Assembly (NCBI GenBank): GCA_022792335.1
Contig: JAAWAV010000044.1
Coordinates: 19,747-83,746 of the forward strand
DNA length: 64,000 nucleotides
Source: Lachnospiraceae bacterium
Lineage (GTDB): Bacteria > Bacillota > Clostridia > Lachnospirales > Lachnospiraceae
Direction: 5' to 3'
Under the pieces are notes generated by a model, which ran no database searches, was not told the origin of the DNA, and saw only the letters and a program-made list of their open reading frames with translations. Of this stretch, positions 54,009 to 62,974 are shown in pieces. The translations under genes and the position numbers were made by a program. Every line of letters starts with the position of its first letter. Positions within the stretch are counted from its first letter, which is position 1.

Positions 54009-54470
54009 TTACGGTGTATCTGATGGCAGACTTCGTATCATCTGAAGGTATTCCAGCGGTTTGAAGCCGTATTTTCTGTAAACTTCCATGACCTGAGCGT
54101 TGGCAGGAGCCACTTCCAGACGGAAGCCGACGGCTTTTTCTTCATATTCGTTGAAAAGCCATTGGAAGAACTCCCGGGCGTGTCCATGCCCCCTGGACTG
54201 CGGTTTTAGGTACAGCTCTTCTACAAGGAGGATCGGACCGCCAAGCTCCGTACTCCAGGAATGGCAAATGATGGCGTAGCCCAGAATTGTTCCACATTCA
54301 TCTTCAAACATCAGACATCGGATAGAAGGACTGTTGTTCAGGGAAGCCGTAAAGTTTCGTTCCTGGATGCTGCGGTCAAATCCGTGAAGGGCAGCCTCGG
54401 AACTGTAAAAAATATCGGACATGGACAAAAAGTTATCCTTGTCTTTGGCCGACATATTTCGTATAATCAT
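54009..54470 (-). CDS. GNAT family N-acetyltransferase
   Basis: 153 residues. The acetyl-CoA motif A is visible as VEELYLKPQSRGHGHAREFFQWLF (about 83-106, Gln/Arg-x-x-Gly-x-Gly/Ala), and the C-terminal part VMEVYRKYGFKPL is motif B. It acetylates an amine or protein; the target is unknown. Gene stands alone, divergent from the class B sortase gene. Confidence 0.85.
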   Translation of the reverse strand: MIIRNMSAKDKDNFLSMSDIFYSSEAALHGFDRSIQERNFTASLNNSPSIRCLMFEDECGTILGYAIICHSWSTELGGPILLVEELYLKPQSRGHGHAREFFQWLFNEYEEKAVGFRLEVAPANAQVMEVYRKYGFKPLEYLQMIRSLPSDTP

Positions 54471-54581
54471 AAAAGTGGACCTTTCTTATATAATATAAAA
54501 ATTTTCTTCTATCATAGATGAAAAGAAGAAAAATATCAAGAGGGGAAAAGAAACCTTTGTGAAACAGGAGGAGCAGATGGT

Positions 54582-55394
54582 ATGGCGACGAAATGGACAA
54601 AAAAGAGGCGGGTGCGGAGGATTCAGGCAGTTATCTTTCTCATTGCGCTGGCAGTTTTCCTTTTTTCCGGGTATCAGCTTCTGACCATTTATCTGAAGTA
54701 TAAGCAAGGAAGCGACGAATACGACAAACTGGCCGGAGAAGCCGCGAAAATACTGTCGGAGGCAGGTGGAACCACCGGAGCAGGAGGGACGGGGAATGCC
54801 GGAAAACTGGAAGGGACGGAGAACGGTGAACCTGGTCCCTGGGAGGAGCTTTATAATCTGATGCGCCAGGAAAATGAGGATTATGTGGGCTGGATCACGA
54901 TTGAGGATACGGAGATAGATTATCCGATTGTCCAGTTTACGGATAATGATTATTATCTGGCTCATACCTTTGCAGGGACAGAAAATGCGGCCGGAACTCT
55001 GTTTGTGGACAGTAACCTGCCGGAGGGGCTGGAATCCAAACATGCCATCGTTTACGGGCATAATATGAAAGACGGTTCCATGTTTGCCGGGCTTAAAAAA
55101 TTCCGGGAGGATGACTTCTATGAAGGACATAAGACGTTCCGGGTCAGTACCAAAACAGGTTTTTATACGTATGAGATTTTTTCCGTGTCTGTGATTTCCC
55201 CGGACAGCGATACGTATACCTTGGGGTTTGCGGACGATGCAGAATTTCTGGATTATATTGCCCGTATGAAAGAACGCTCTCTTCATAATACAGGGGTTAC
55301 CGTGGATGCAGAGGATCGGATTATTACACTGTCTACCTGTGTAAATAAAAATGTGGATCGACTGGTAGTTCAGGCGAAACGTTTAGAAAATTAA
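54582..55394 (+). CDS. srtB: class B sortase
   Basis: 270 residues: membrane helix (about 16-38), Gly-rich linker (about 60-85), and the class B barrel. VYGHNMKDGSMF has the catalytic His160; ITLSTCVN has Cys253; and VDRLVVQAKR the Arg. Class B sortases in Clostridia anchor proteins with signals such as (S/P)PXTG or similar. It may act on proteins such as the KTGD-signal protein at 3.5 kb, but no target is next to it. ATG 54582 after AGGAGGAGCAG. Confidence 0.88.
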   Translation: MATKWTKKRRVRRIQAVIFLIALAVFLFSGYQLLTIYLKYKQGSDEYDKLAGEAAKILSEAGGTTGAGGTGNAGKLEGTENGEPGPWEELYNLMRQENEDYVGWITIEDTEIDYPIVQFTDNDYYLAHTFAGTENAAGTLFVDSNLPEGLESKHAIVYGHNMKDGSMFAGLKKFREDDFYEGHKTFRVSTKTGFYTYEIFSVSVISPDSDTYTLGFADDAEFLDYIARMKERSLHNTGVTVDAEDRIITLSTCVNKNVDRLVVQAKRLEN

Positions 55395-55425
55395 GTGAGA
55401 GAATGACAAGTACGGAAAAAAATGC

Positions 55426-55454
55426 TTGCATTTCTGAAGAAAATGAGGTATCTT
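55426..55454 (+). promoter_or_regulatory. promoter of glnN
   Basis: TTGCAT (55426-55431), 17 bases, TATCTT (55449-55454). Transcription would start near 55461, leaving a leader of about 170 bases. Confidence 0.5.
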
Positions 55455-55464
55455 AGATTGCAGA

Positions 55465-55538
55465 TGGAGCGAAGGCTCCAAAATATAGATTTGATAATTG
55501 AACGAAGGCGTTCCGGTACGGGCGCCTTCTCTTTCTTT
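55465..55538 (+). promoter_or_regulatory. attenuator-like leader of glnN
   Basis: First stem TGGAGC/GCTCCA with loop GAAG (55465-55480); second stem GAAGGCG (55504-55510)/CGCCTTC (55523-55529) followed by TCTTTCTTT, a terminator. Two stems, the second with a U-rich tail, form the layout of ANTAR-type nitrogen control of clostridial glutamine synthetase genes, but the loop bases are not the usual ones, so other control or simple termination is possible. Confidence 0.4.
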
Positions 55539-55633
55539 GCCATGTGGAAAATTTTATTTTGCCGGAAGCCCTTCCGGAAGATGAAAAGCTGCAGGGAATT
55601 ATCAGGTCCGAGGAAAAGTGTGGAGGAAAATCT

Positions 55634-57754
55634 ATGTGCGAAAAAGCAACAAATGTGGAAGCAATTTTTAATGAAAATGTGTTTACCATGGGAAAGATGA
55701 AGGAACGTCTGCCCAAAAAGGTATATGCAGAGGTGAAGAATGTCATCGAGCACGGAGGGGAGCTTTCCCCGGCGACCGCCGACGTAGTGGCGAAGGCTAT
55801 GAAAGACTGGGCGGTAGAGATGGGGGCGACCCATTATACACATTGGTTTCAGCCACTGACCGGGATTACCGCGGAGAAACATGATTCTTTCGTGACCAAT
55901 CCGGATGCGGAAGGGCATATGCTGATGGAGTTTTCCGGAAAGGAGCTGATCAAGGGCGAGCCGGACGCCTCCTCCTTCCCATCCGGTGGTCTGCGCGCGA
56001 CCTTTGAGGCGAGGGGATATACGGCCTGGGACTGTACCTCTCCTGCCTTTATCAAGAAAGACGCGACAGGAGCGATTTTGTGCATCCCGACCGCGTTCTG
56101 TTCCTATAAGGGCGAGGCGCTGGACAAGAAAACGCCGCTTCTGCGCTCCCTGGAGGCTCTTTCGGAGCAGGCGCTTCGTATCGTACGCCTGTTTGGGAAT
56201 ACAAAAGCGACCAGGGTGACGGCGTCTGTGGGACCGGAACAGGAATATTTCCTGGTCGATCGGGAGCTGTACCTGCAGAGAAAGGATCTGATTTATGCCG
56301 GCCGTACCCTGTTCGGAGCCCCGGCGCCCAAGGGCCAGGAGATGGACGATCACTATTTCGGCGTCATCAAGGAACGAATCGGCTCTTATATGAAGGATCT
56401 CAATGAGGAGCTGTGGAAGTTGGGAATTTCAGCCAAGACCCAGCACAATGAGGTGGCTCCCGCCCAGCACGAGCTGGCGCCTATTTTCAATACGGCTAAC
56501 ATTGCGGTGGATCATAACCAGCTTGTGATGGAAACTATGAAGAAGGTGGCGAAGAGGCACGGCCTGGCATGCCTGCTCCATGAGAAACCTTTTGCAGGGG
56601 TAAACGGCTCCGGGAAACACGACAACTGGTCCATCTGTACGGACGACGGGATCAATATGCTGGATCCTGGTGATACTCCCAACCAGAATATTCAGTTCCT
56701 TTTGGTTCTGGCCTGTATTATTAAAGCGGTGGATATTCATGCAGACCTTCTGCGCCAGTCTGCTTCTAATGTGGGAAACGATCACCGATTGGGCGCCAAC
56801 GAAGCGCCGCCGGCTATTATTTCCATGTTCCTGGGCGAGCAGTTGGAGGATGTGGTAAAGCAGTTGATTGAGACGGGAGAGGCGGCTTCCTGTAAGGAGG
56901 GAGAACGGTTATACACGGGGGTCAGCACCCTGCCGGATCTGCAAAAAGACGCTACGGACCGGAACAGGACTTCTCCTTTTGCCTTTACAGGAAACAAGTT
57001 CGAGTTTCGTATGGTTGGCTCCTCTGATTCCATTGCAAGTCCCAACACTACGCTGAATGCCATCGTCGCGGAGGCTTTCTGTGAGGCGGCAGATTTGCTG
57101 GAGAAGGCAGACGATTTTGATGTGGCCGTCCATGATCTGATTAAGGAATATCTGACAGAACATCAGAGAATTATTTTCAACGGCAATGGCTACGCCGAAG
57201 AGTGGGTAGCGGAAGCCGAACGAAGAGGGCTTCCCAATATTAAGTCCATGGTGGACTCTGTAAAGAGCCTGACTACGGAGAAGTCTGTCAAGCTTTTTGA
57301 AAAATTCCACATTTTTACAAAAGCGGAACTGGAATCCCGCGCGGAAATTCTCTATGAGACTTATGCGAAAGCCATCAACATTGAGGCTTTAACGATGATA
57401 GATATGGCAGGAAAGCAGCTCATCCCTTCCGTAATCAGCTATACGACGAAGTTGGCGACCTCTATCAGTGCAGTCCGGGATGCCTGTCCGGAAGCAGATG
57501 TGAGCGCTCAGACAGAGCTTCTGATAGAAACGTCCTCCCTGTTAGCAGAGTCGAAAAAAGCGCTTGAAGCGCTCAAGGCTGCCACTGCAAAGGCCGCTGC
57601 CATGGAGGAAGGAGAGAATCAGGCAAAAGCATATCATGAACAGGTCATGCCTGCCATGTCTGCACTGCGCGCGCCTCTCGACAAACTGGAGATGATGGTA
57701 GATAAGGAACTCTGGCCGATTCCTTCTTATGGGGATCTGACTTTTGAAGTGTGA
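55634..57754 (+). CDS. glnN: glutamine synthetase type III
   Basis: 706 residues from ATG 55634 (GGAGGAAAATCT upstream), which gives the standard start [12 protein letters not shown]; 30 more in-frame codons lie in the leader. [42 protein letters not shown] and [17 protein letters not shown] are the type III catalytic motifs for metal, glutamate and ATP. It makes glutamine from ammonia and glutamate. The long form (about 700 residues) is typical of Bacteroides and Clostridia. A leader attenuator suggests nitrogen control. Confidence 0.95.
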   Translation: MCEKATNVEAIFNENVFTMGKMKERLPKKVYAEVKNVIEHGGELSPATADVVAKAMKDWAVEMGATHYTHWFQPLTGITAEKHDSFVTNPDAEGHMLMEFSGKELIKGEPDASSFPSGGLRATFEARGYTAWDCTSPAFIKKDATGAILCIPTAFCSYKGEALDKKTPLLRSLEALSEQALRIVRLFGNTKATRVTASVGPEQEYFLVDRELYLQRKDLIYAGRTLFGAPAPKGQEMDDHYFGVIKERIGSYMKDLNEELWKLGISAKTQHNEVAPAQHELAPIFNTANIAVDHNQLVMETMKKVAKRHGLACLLHEKPFAGVNGSGKHDNWSICTDDGINMLDPGDTPNQNIQFLLVLACIIKAVDIHADLLRQSASNVGNDHRLGANEAPPAIISMFLGEQLEDVVKQLIETGEAASCKEGERLYTGVSTLPDLQKDATDRNRTSPFAFTGNKFEFRMVGSSDSIASPNTTLNAIVAEAFCEAADLLEKADDFDVAVHDLIKEYLTEHQRIIFNGNGYAEEWVAEAERRGLPNIKSMVDSVKSLTTEKSVKLFEKFHIFTKAELESRAEILYETYAKAINIEALTMIDMAGKQLIPSVISYTTKLATSISAVRDACPEADVSAQTELLIETSSLLAESKKALEALKAATAKAAAMEEGENQAKAYHEQVMPAMSALRAPLDKLEMMVDKELWPIPSYGDLTFEV

Positions 57755-57834
57755 CAATCATTGGATAGCTTTCTCGCAGACGGCCGATTAGAAAACACGT
57801 TTATTTCTTACCGTCGCAGTACCCTCGCTTCGCC

Positions 57835-57881
57835 GGGGCAGACCTTGTGGCCCCCGCGGAGCGCTTTTGTTTCATAGGACG
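57835..57881 (+). repeat. dispersed 47-bp repeat, copy 2
   Basis: The 47 bases match the inverted complement of 41147-41193 at 39 positions. The shared core is GCGGAGCG-TTTTGT-CATAGGACG. Confidence 0.6.
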
Positions 57882-57894
57882 TATTTATAAAAAT

Positions 57895-57937
57895 AAAACC
57901 GCCCCTGTTTTGACGAGGAACAGGGGCGGTTTTATTA
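57895..57937 (+). terminator. perfect intrinsic terminator of glnN
   Basis: Fifteen-base perfect arms AAAACCGCCCCTGTT (57895-57909) and AACAGGGGCGGTTTT (57919-57933), G+C core, T run at the end and A run at the start, so it can act on both strands. Confidence 0.85.
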
Positions 57938-58224
57938 TGATAGTAAAAAGGGAGGAGAGCTGAATACAGCTCATGTTATGAAAAAAATATTGCGGCATTA
58001 GCACTGGCTGATGCTCCAAATATTGTCAATTGTCCTTGCTTATCTGTGTTGCTTTGTTTCATGGTTATAGTATATGAGGCAATCGTGAAGAATTCATGCC
58101 CAGTCTGTAAAAAGATTTTGAATGATATTTGAACAAAATATGAACGGTGATCTTTTACTTGTAATTAAAAGTATAAAATGTTACGATGGTATCATCTGAA
58201 AAATGAGGATTCTGAGGTGAAAGT
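57938..58224. other. intergenic region, no gene found
   Basis: A small stem GAGCTG/CAGCTC (near 57957-57972) and A/T-rich DNA with promoter-like pieces are present. A 28-codon minus-strand frame was examined and rejected. No other feature is visible. Confidence 0.4.
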
Positions 58225-59343
58225 ATGGTAATCACTTATAAGTGTCCGTCCTGTGGAGCGCCTATGCGATTCGATCCGGAGAGCCAGAAGCTTTCCTGCG
58301 AACACTGTCAGACGGAGCTTTCTGTAAAAGAGTATGAGGAACGCTGCGGCAAGCCGCTTATGCGGGAGGAAACGGAAGAGGAAAAAGCTGCGGACCGTAT
58401 GGACGGCAGACCTTTAGAGACAGAGGAAGAGGGGGCCAGAGTTTCTTATGAACAGGGTCCAACCATGAACGTGAAAAAATATCACTGTTCTTCCTGTGGA
58501 GCGGAGGTCGTTACGGACGAGACGACAGCGGCATCTATCTGTGGCTTCTGTGGGAGTCCGACGCTTCTTGAGGAACGGATGGAAGGAGCGAAGCGACCTG
58601 AGCGGGTGCTCCCTTTTCAGGTAACCAGAGAGCAGGCGGTGGAAAAGTTTCGTGCCTGGACCAAGCGCGGTCTTTTTACACCGAAGGAATTTCGGAGCCA
58701 AAGTACCGTTGACAAAATTACCGGGATCTATGTCCCTTTCTGGCTGGTGGATTATCAGGCGAATGTCCAACTTCAAGCCAGGTGCACCAGGACGCGGGTA
58801 ACTCGCTCCAAGGATACGGAGTACATATACACAGACCATTACCATGTGAGACGGAATATGGATGCAGGCTATGAAAAGATTCCCATGGATGCTTCGGAGA
58901 AAATGGACGATAAAACGATGGATTTGTTGGAGCCTTTTCATTACCAGGATTTAAAGCGTTTTGATCTTCCTTACTTGTCAGGATATCTGGCAGATGTCTA
59001 TTCTTATACGGAGAAAGATATGGAAGGGCGGGGCAAGCAGCGGGTTCGAGAGTATGCTCTGGCCGCTGCCAGAGGAAGTATTTCCGGCTATAGCGGCGTA
59101 AATGTGGTGGAGCAGCGGATCCGGATTGATGAGACGAGGGCTGAGTATGTACTACTTCCGGTCTGGATGTTAAACTACCGTTATCAGGAAAAGAATTATC
59201 AGTTTGTCATTAATGGGCAGACTGGAAAGATGGTGGGAACACTGCCATTAAGCAAGAGAAGGATGCTTGGCTGGTGGGCGGGACTTACGACGGGGATTTT
59301 TACGGCGATGACGCTGATTTCAATTGTGGGAGGGCTGTTATGA
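58225..59343 (+). CDS. zinc-ribbon membrane protein (TFIIB-type zinc finger)
   Basis: 372 residues. Two zinc ribbons are visible: CPSCGAP...CEHCQTE (about 8-30) and CSSCGAE...CGFCGSP (about 90-112). A beta-rich middle (about 130-330) with YVPFWLVDYQANVQLQ and YVLLPVWMLNYRYQ ends in one membrane helix (about 350-370). The type is common in Clostridia as a partner of TPM proteins; its function is not known. The stop overlaps the next start (ATGA). ATG 58225 after GAGGTGAAAGT. Confidence 0.75.
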   Translation: MVITYKCPSCGAPMRFDPESQKLSCEHCQTELSVKEYEERCGKPLMREETEEEKAADRMDGRPLETEEEGARVSYEQGPTMNVKKYHCSSCGAEVVTDETTAASICGFCGSPTLLEERMEGAKRPERVLPFQVTREQAVEKFRAWTKRGLFTPKEFRSQSTVDKITGIYVPFWLVDYQANVQLQARCTRTRVTRSKDTEYIYTDHYHVRRNMDAGYEKIPMDASEKMDDKTMDLLEPFHYQDLKRFDLPYLSGYLADVYSYTEKDMEGRGKQRVREYALAAARGSISGYSGVNVVEQRIRIDETRAEYVLLPVWMLNYRYQEKNYQFVINGQTGKMVGTLPLSKRRMLGWWAGLTTGIFTAMTLISIVGGLL

Positions 59344-60401
59344 GAAAAACAGGAAAAAAGAGGCTGTTTTTGCTGATGGCAGCAGTTGCCGCCCTTCTGT
59401 TTATCTGTGGTTTCGACAGTCAGGAAAAGAAAGTTTACGACGACGGAGGATTGTTGACGGATACAGAAGAGGCTGAACTTCAGGAGCTTCTGATAAAGAC
59501 GGCGCAGCGTGTAGAGCAGGATTTGATTGTTGTGACGACTCAGGATAACCGAGGAAAAGAAGCAAGGGATTATGCCGATGATTTTTATGATGATCACGGT
59601 TTTGGCTATGAGAAGAAAAATGGATCCGGCGTTCTGTTTCTGATTGATATGGATGGGCGGACATTCTATATCAGCACGGCTGGGTCGGCCATCAAGAAAT
59701 ATACGGATGCGGAGATTGAAGATACCCTGGACGTCATCATGCCCTATATGCGCGATGGAGACTATGCAGGGGCGTGCCGTGCCTTTGTGACGGAGGCCGA
59801 GCGATGCCTAAACGGCAAAGAGACGGCAGAAAACGATTACCGTGATGAGAAAAAGGACCAGTTCGCCGAGTATCCCGGGACGAGTGAAGAGGGATGGAAG
59901 AAGGCTCTTTCTCTTAAGCGATTGGCGATTGTATTTTCAATTTCAGCGGCGATTTCCGCTTTTGTAGTTCTGATCATTTCCTGGAACCGGAAAACAAGGA
60001 TGAGTGTGAGCGGGACCACTTACCTGAAGAACCATGGGCCGGAATTTCGGGAGAGGAGTGACCAATTTACCCATACGACAGTGGTAACCCGCCATATCCC
60101 CCAAAATACCGGAGGCAGTGGAAGCAGTGGTCATAGTTCCTCCCATACCAGCAGAAGCGGACATAGCCATGGAGGAGGCGGTCGTAGTTTTTTCTACAAC
60201 AGCAAAGTCGGAGTCGGCCATGGTTCTTTTACTAGCAGAGACAGCAAAAAAGGAAGCCGCAGTTCCTCCCATACCAGTAGAAGCGGAGCCATCCATGGAG
60301 GAGGAGGCCGTAGTTTCTCCCAGACCGGCAGAGGAAGTCGTAGCTCCTCCCATACCAGCAGAAGCGGACGCAGCCATGGAGGAGGCGGCAGAGGTTTTTA
60401 A
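59340..60401 (+). CDS. TPM-domain membrane protein with Ser/His/Gly-rich tail
   Basis: 353 residues from ATG 59340, which overlaps the previous stop. A signal-type helix (about 5-25) precedes a TPM domain (about 35-160: VYDDGGLLTDTEEAELQELL, VTTQDNRGKEARDYADDFYDDHGFG, AGSAIKKYTDAEIEDTLD). A second membrane helix (about 195-220) leads to a tail with three imperfect copies of SSHTSRSG-xHGGGGR-(S/G)F. TPM domains are reported as phosphatase-like or scaffold domains. The tail looks like a flexible, possibly metal-binding repeat. It pairs with the zinc-ribbon protein. Confidence 0.8.
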   Translation: MRKTGKKRLFLLMAAVAALLFICGFDSQEKKVYDDGGLLTDTEEAELQELLIKTAQRVEQDLIVVTTQDNRGKEARDYADDFYDDHGFGYEKKNGSGVLFLIDMDGRTFYISTAGSAIKKYTDAEIEDTLDVIMPYMRDGDYAGACRAFVTEAERCLNGKETAENDYRDEKKDQFAEYPGTSEEGWKKALSLKRLAIVFSISAAISAFVVLIISWNRKTRMSVSGTTYLKNHGPEFRERSDQFTHTTVVTRHIPQNTGGSGSSGHSSSHTSRSGHSHGGGGRSFFYNSKVGVGHGSFTSRDSKKGSRSSSHTSRSGAIHGGGGRSFSQTGRGSRSSSHTSRSGRSHGGGGRGF

Positions 60402-60449
60402 AAAAGGAAATGTTAATCATGATTTTATATGTGAGGAAAGGAAATGAAC

Positions 60450-60977
60450 ATGGAAGAAAAAAAGAATCCTATTGTAACAATCGAGATGGAGAATGGTAGT
60501 GTGATTCGGGCGGAACTTTATCCGGAGATTGCGCCGAATACGGTGAACAATTTTATTAGCCTGGTGAAAAAGGGATTTTATGACGACTTGATTTTCCATC
60601 GAGTGATCCGGGGCTTTATGATTCAGGGCGGCTGTCCCATCGGGCAGGGAACCGGCGGACCGGGGTATCAGATTAGAGGAGAATTTTCGGCTAATGGTGT
60701 GGAGAATCCTCTGTCCCATGCTCCTGGTGTGCTTTCCATGGCCAGGGCCATGCATCCGGATTCCGCAGGTTCCCAGTTCTTTATTATGCACAAAAAATCT
60801 CCTCATCTGGATGGACAGTATGCAGCTTTTGGAATGGTAACGGAGGGCATGGATGTGGTGAATGCCATCGCGGAAACGCCTACGGGCTATGGCGACAGGC
60901 CCATGGAAGAACAGAGGATGAAAACGGTGACAGTGGAAACCTTTGGCGAAGATTATCCGGAACCAGAGAAATGCTGA
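60450..60977 (+). CDS. peptidylprolyl isomerase, cyclophilin type
   Basis: 175 residues from ATG 60450, where AAAGG lies eight bases upstream; ATG 60444 is too close. FHRVIRGFMIQGGCP with the catalytic Arg, and GVLSMARAMHPDSAGSQFFI with the Gln and Phe of the active site, are the cyclophilin signatures. It is a short cytosolic form without signal. It speeds up proline isomerisation in folding. Confidence 0.93.
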   Translation: MEEKKNPIVTIEMENGSVIRAELYPEIAPNTVNNFISLVKKGFYDDLIFHRVIRGFMIQGGCPIGQGTGGPGYQIRGEFSANGVENPLSHAPGVLSMARAMHPDSAGSQFFIMHKKSPHLDGQYAAFGMVTEGMDVVNAIAETPTGYGDRPMEEQRMKTVTVETFGEDYPEPEKC

Positions 60978-60997
60978 GACAGCGATGAATTTTGCAC

Positions 60998-61025
60998 GGG
61001 AACCGATCAGACGCTTGCGGTTCCC
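60998..61025 (+). terminator. hairpin after the cyclophilin gene
   Basis: GGGAACCG (60998-61005) pairs with CGGTTCCC (61018-61025). It is followed by ATCGGTT rather than a T run, so it is a weak or Rho-assisted terminator, or an mRNA end structure. Confidence 0.4.
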
Positions 61026-61058
61026 ATCGGTTGCTGATGAAAGGTGGGAGAGGGCTTT

Positions 61059-62330
61059 ATGAACATCGAAATCAGAAAAGAGGCGCAGGCGCTCCACAGC
61101 TATGTAGTGAATTTGCGCAAGCATTTTCACCAGCATCCGGAGCTTTCCCTGAAGGAATGGGAGACGTCGAAGCGGATCCAGGAAGAGCTTACAGAGATGG
61201 GGATTCCCATTACCCCGGTGGCGGAAACGGGAGTCATTGGACTCATCGGGACAAAGGGACCGGTCATTGCGCTTCGTGCAGATATAGATGCTCTGAAGGT
61301 AGAAGAACAGAATGACATTGTGTACAAATCCTGTGTGCCGGGAGTCATGCATGCCTGTGGACACGACGCACATACGGCGGCGCTTCTGGGAGCAGCGAGG
61401 ATTTTAAAGGCTCATGAAGAGGAGCTTAATTGTACGGTGAAACTGATTTTTCAGCCGGGGGAAGAGGTTTCCAAAGGGGCCAAGATGATCCTGGAAGCAG
61501 GCCATCTGGACCATGTGGAGCAGATTTTTGGTCTCCACGTATTTGCAGATATTCCAGTCGGCTATGTAAATGTGGAACCGGGCCCCAGGATGGCAGAATC
61601 GGATTATTTTAAAATTACCATTAAAGGGCGGCAGGGCCATGCCGGGAAACCGCAACAATGTGTGGATGCGACGGTAGCGGCGGCGGCGATGATTCTGAAT
61701 CTTCAGCAGATTGTCAGCAGAGAGACGAACCCCATTGATTCGGCGGTGGTGACGATCGGATATGTGCAGTGTGGGACGGTGCGAAATGTCATTGCCGGTT
61801 CGGCGTTTCTGGAAGGGACGGTGCGGACTTTTTCCAGGGAAGAGGGCAGACGGATCAAAAACGCTGTAAAGAGAGTGGCCATGGGAACGGCCGCCACTTA
61901 TCATGCGACGGCCAATGTGGAGTATAACCTTTCGGCACATCCGGCAGTGGATAACGATCTGGACGTGGCGGAGATTGCCTTTTCCGGGGCACAGAAGGTA
62001 TTCGACGAAGAAGCATTTGTTGAGGTACCGAAAATGATGCTGGGGGAGGATTTTTCTGTATACCAGCAGCGGATTCCAGGAGCTTTCGCCTTTATTGGCG
62101 CGGGCAATGAGGAGATGGGACGGGCTTATCCCAATCACCACGAGAAGTTTAATATTGATGAGGACGCTGTGACCAACTCTGTGATGATGTACCTTTCCTA
62201 TGTGCAGGAATATGTAAACAGGAAGGAACAGGAGGCAAAGGGGCAGGGGTCTGAAAAGAAAACTTCTTCCCAGGAAGGCGGGCTTTTCGGCCGATTCCAG
62301 AAATTCAGGAAAGAGCGGGAGAGAAGATAG
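61059..62330 (+). CDS. M20 family amidohydrolase
   Basis: 423 residues from ATG 61059 (GGGAGAGGG upstream); a GTG at 61044 is less likely. RKHFHQHPELSLKEWET at the start, CGHDAHTAALLGAARIL (metal His and Asp), QPGEEVSKGAKMILEAG and MMLGEDFSVYQQRIPGAF match the M20D group (IAA-amino acid, hippurate or N-acetyl-diaminopimelate hydrolases). It hydrolyses N-acyl amino acids using two metal ions. The C-terminal 25 residues are Lys/Gln-rich and extend beyond the family. Its substrate is not decided. Confidence 0.88.
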   Translation: MNIEIRKEAQALHSYVVNLRKHFHQHPELSLKEWETSKRIQEELTEMGIPITPVAETGVIGLIGTKGPVIALRADIDALKVEEQNDIVYKSCVPGVMHACGHDAHTAALLGAARILKAHEEELNCTVKLIFQPGEEVSKGAKMILEAGHLDHVEQIFGLHVFADIPVGYVNVEPGPRMAESDYFKITIKGRQGHAGKPQQCVDATVAAAAMILNLQQIVSRETNPIDSAVVTIGYVQCGTVRNVIAGSAFLEGTVRTFSREEGRRIKNAVKRVAMGTAATYHATANVEYNLSAHPAVDNDLDVAEIAFSGAQKVFDEEAFVEVPKMMLGEDFSVYQQRIPGAFAFIGAGNEEMGRAYPNHHEKFNIDEDAVTNSVMMYLSYVQEYVNRKEQEAKGQGSEKKTSSQEGGLFGRFQKFRKERERR

Positions 62331-62339
62331 ACGGTGAGG

Positions 62340-62576
62340 TAGGGCGTCGCTTCTTCCTTCCAGCTTTTTATACATCTCAACAAAGCTGAAAATACAGCGG
62401 TCAATGGAGGGTACGCCTGGTTCAATGTCCTTTCCATAAGCAGTAATTGTATAGTGAAAATAGGTATTGAATTTGTCCGTAATTTCGTGTAGCCTTGACA
62501 AAATAGGTTTGTAGTTTTTGAATGATACCAGATAAGGATAAATTTTTGTTTTATGAAAAAGAGATGAATCTTGCAA
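62340..62576 (-). pseudogene. possible gene remnant of unknown origin
   Basis: On the minus strand an open frame of about 79 codons reads as a plausible protein start (KIYPYLVSFKNYKPILSRL, ...FNTYFHYTITAYGKD), then runs on into DNA opposite the M20 gene. It has no ribosome site at its TTG start. It lies in the decayed accessory zone, so it may be the left end of a broken gene. I do not recognise the family. Confidence 0.25.
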
Positions 62577-62599
62577 TTAACATTTGCATATGCTATAAT
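62571..62599 (+). promoter_or_regulatory. promoter of antitoxin RNA
   Basis: TTGCAA (62571-62576), 17 bases, TATAAT (62594-62599), with TGC before the -10. Near consensus. Confidence 0.7.
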
Positions 62600-62605
62600 G
62601 CCATT

Positions 62606-62690
62606 AGGCAAAAAGAGATGCAAAAGTTCCATGTGAACAAAGAACGAAATCCCCGAACCGTGTTCCAGCACAGTCCGGGGATTCTTCTTT
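62606..62690 (+). ncRNA. antisense antitoxin RNA of Fst/par-type locus
   Basis: Predicted from a strong promoter (start near 62606) to a G+C-rich hairpin with a U-rich end. It includes TCCATGTGAACA (62628-62639), which is also present at 62814-62825 across the toxin start codon; because the toxin is read from the other strand, this RNA is complementary to the toxin ribosome site and first codons. The direct repeat is longer, GATGCAAA and eight to ten more bases. This matches the RNA II of the Enterococcus par locus. No protein is encoded. Confidence 0.6.
62648..62683. terminator. shared bidirectional terminator of toxin and antitoxin
   Basis: AATCCCCG (62648-62655) and CGGGGATT (62676-62683) with a GTG/CAC pairing inside. 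T-rich on the plus side (CTTCTTT) and on the minus side (TCGTTCTTTG). Confidence 0.65.
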
Positions 62691-62719
62691 ACTTTTATGG
62701 TGGCAAAGCACCCACCAGG

Positions 62720-62818
62720 CTATTTGTTGCTCTTGTCGTCACCGTCTAACCATTTGATGATGTAGTGGCAAGCTATACCAGCCGCAACGGCGATTAAAAA
62801 GGATGCAAATAACTCCAT
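62720..62818 (-). CDS. small Fst/Ldr-like type I toxin
   Basis: 32 residues: MELFASFLIAVAAGIACHYI, then IKWLDGDDKSNK. One hydrophobic helix followed by WLD and a charged, mostly acidic/basic tail is the typical Fst-like pattern. A strong ribosome site (GGAGGTG, five bases upstream) precedes the ATG at 62818. It has its own promoter (62864-62890) and a 5' stem GTTGC/GCAAC near the ribosome site, which may block translation as in fst. An antisense RNA is predicted on the other strand. Such peptides damage the membrane when the RNA antitoxin is lost. Confidence 0.7.
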   Translation of the reverse strand: MELFASFLIAVAAGIACHYIIKWLDGDDKSNK

Positions 62819-62863
62819 GTGAACACCTCCTCCCTGTTGCGGGTATCGGTGAGCAACACATAG

Positions 62864-62890
62864 ATTATAGCATACTTTTCGTATAGTCAA
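62864..62890 (-). promoter_or_regulatory. promoter of toxin gene
   Basis: On the minus strand TTGACT (62885-62890), 15 bases, TATAAT (62864-62869) preceded by TGC (extended -10). The mRNA would start near 62857. Confidence 0.6.
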
Positions 62891-62974
62891 TATCCTCTTT
62901 TACATCCGAAAATGATATTTATATTTTAATCTTTGTTACACATTCTCTCTCATGTGTTATTATGGGTTTTATCC

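Noticed and set aside
57976..58062. 28-codon minus-strand peptide (KQSNTDKQGQLTIFGASASA type)
   Set aside because: Attractive as a possible peptide but lacks a ribosome site and has no partner gene; likely chance.
58225..59343. Transcription factor IIB-like regulator
   Set aside because: The zinc ribbons resemble TFIIB, but a membrane helix and a linked TPM gene point to a membrane protein, not a transcription factor.
61404..62339. Long minus-strand frame opposite the amidohydrolase
   Set aside because: Only its first 79 codons, outside the M20 gene, look protein-like; the rest is a shadow.
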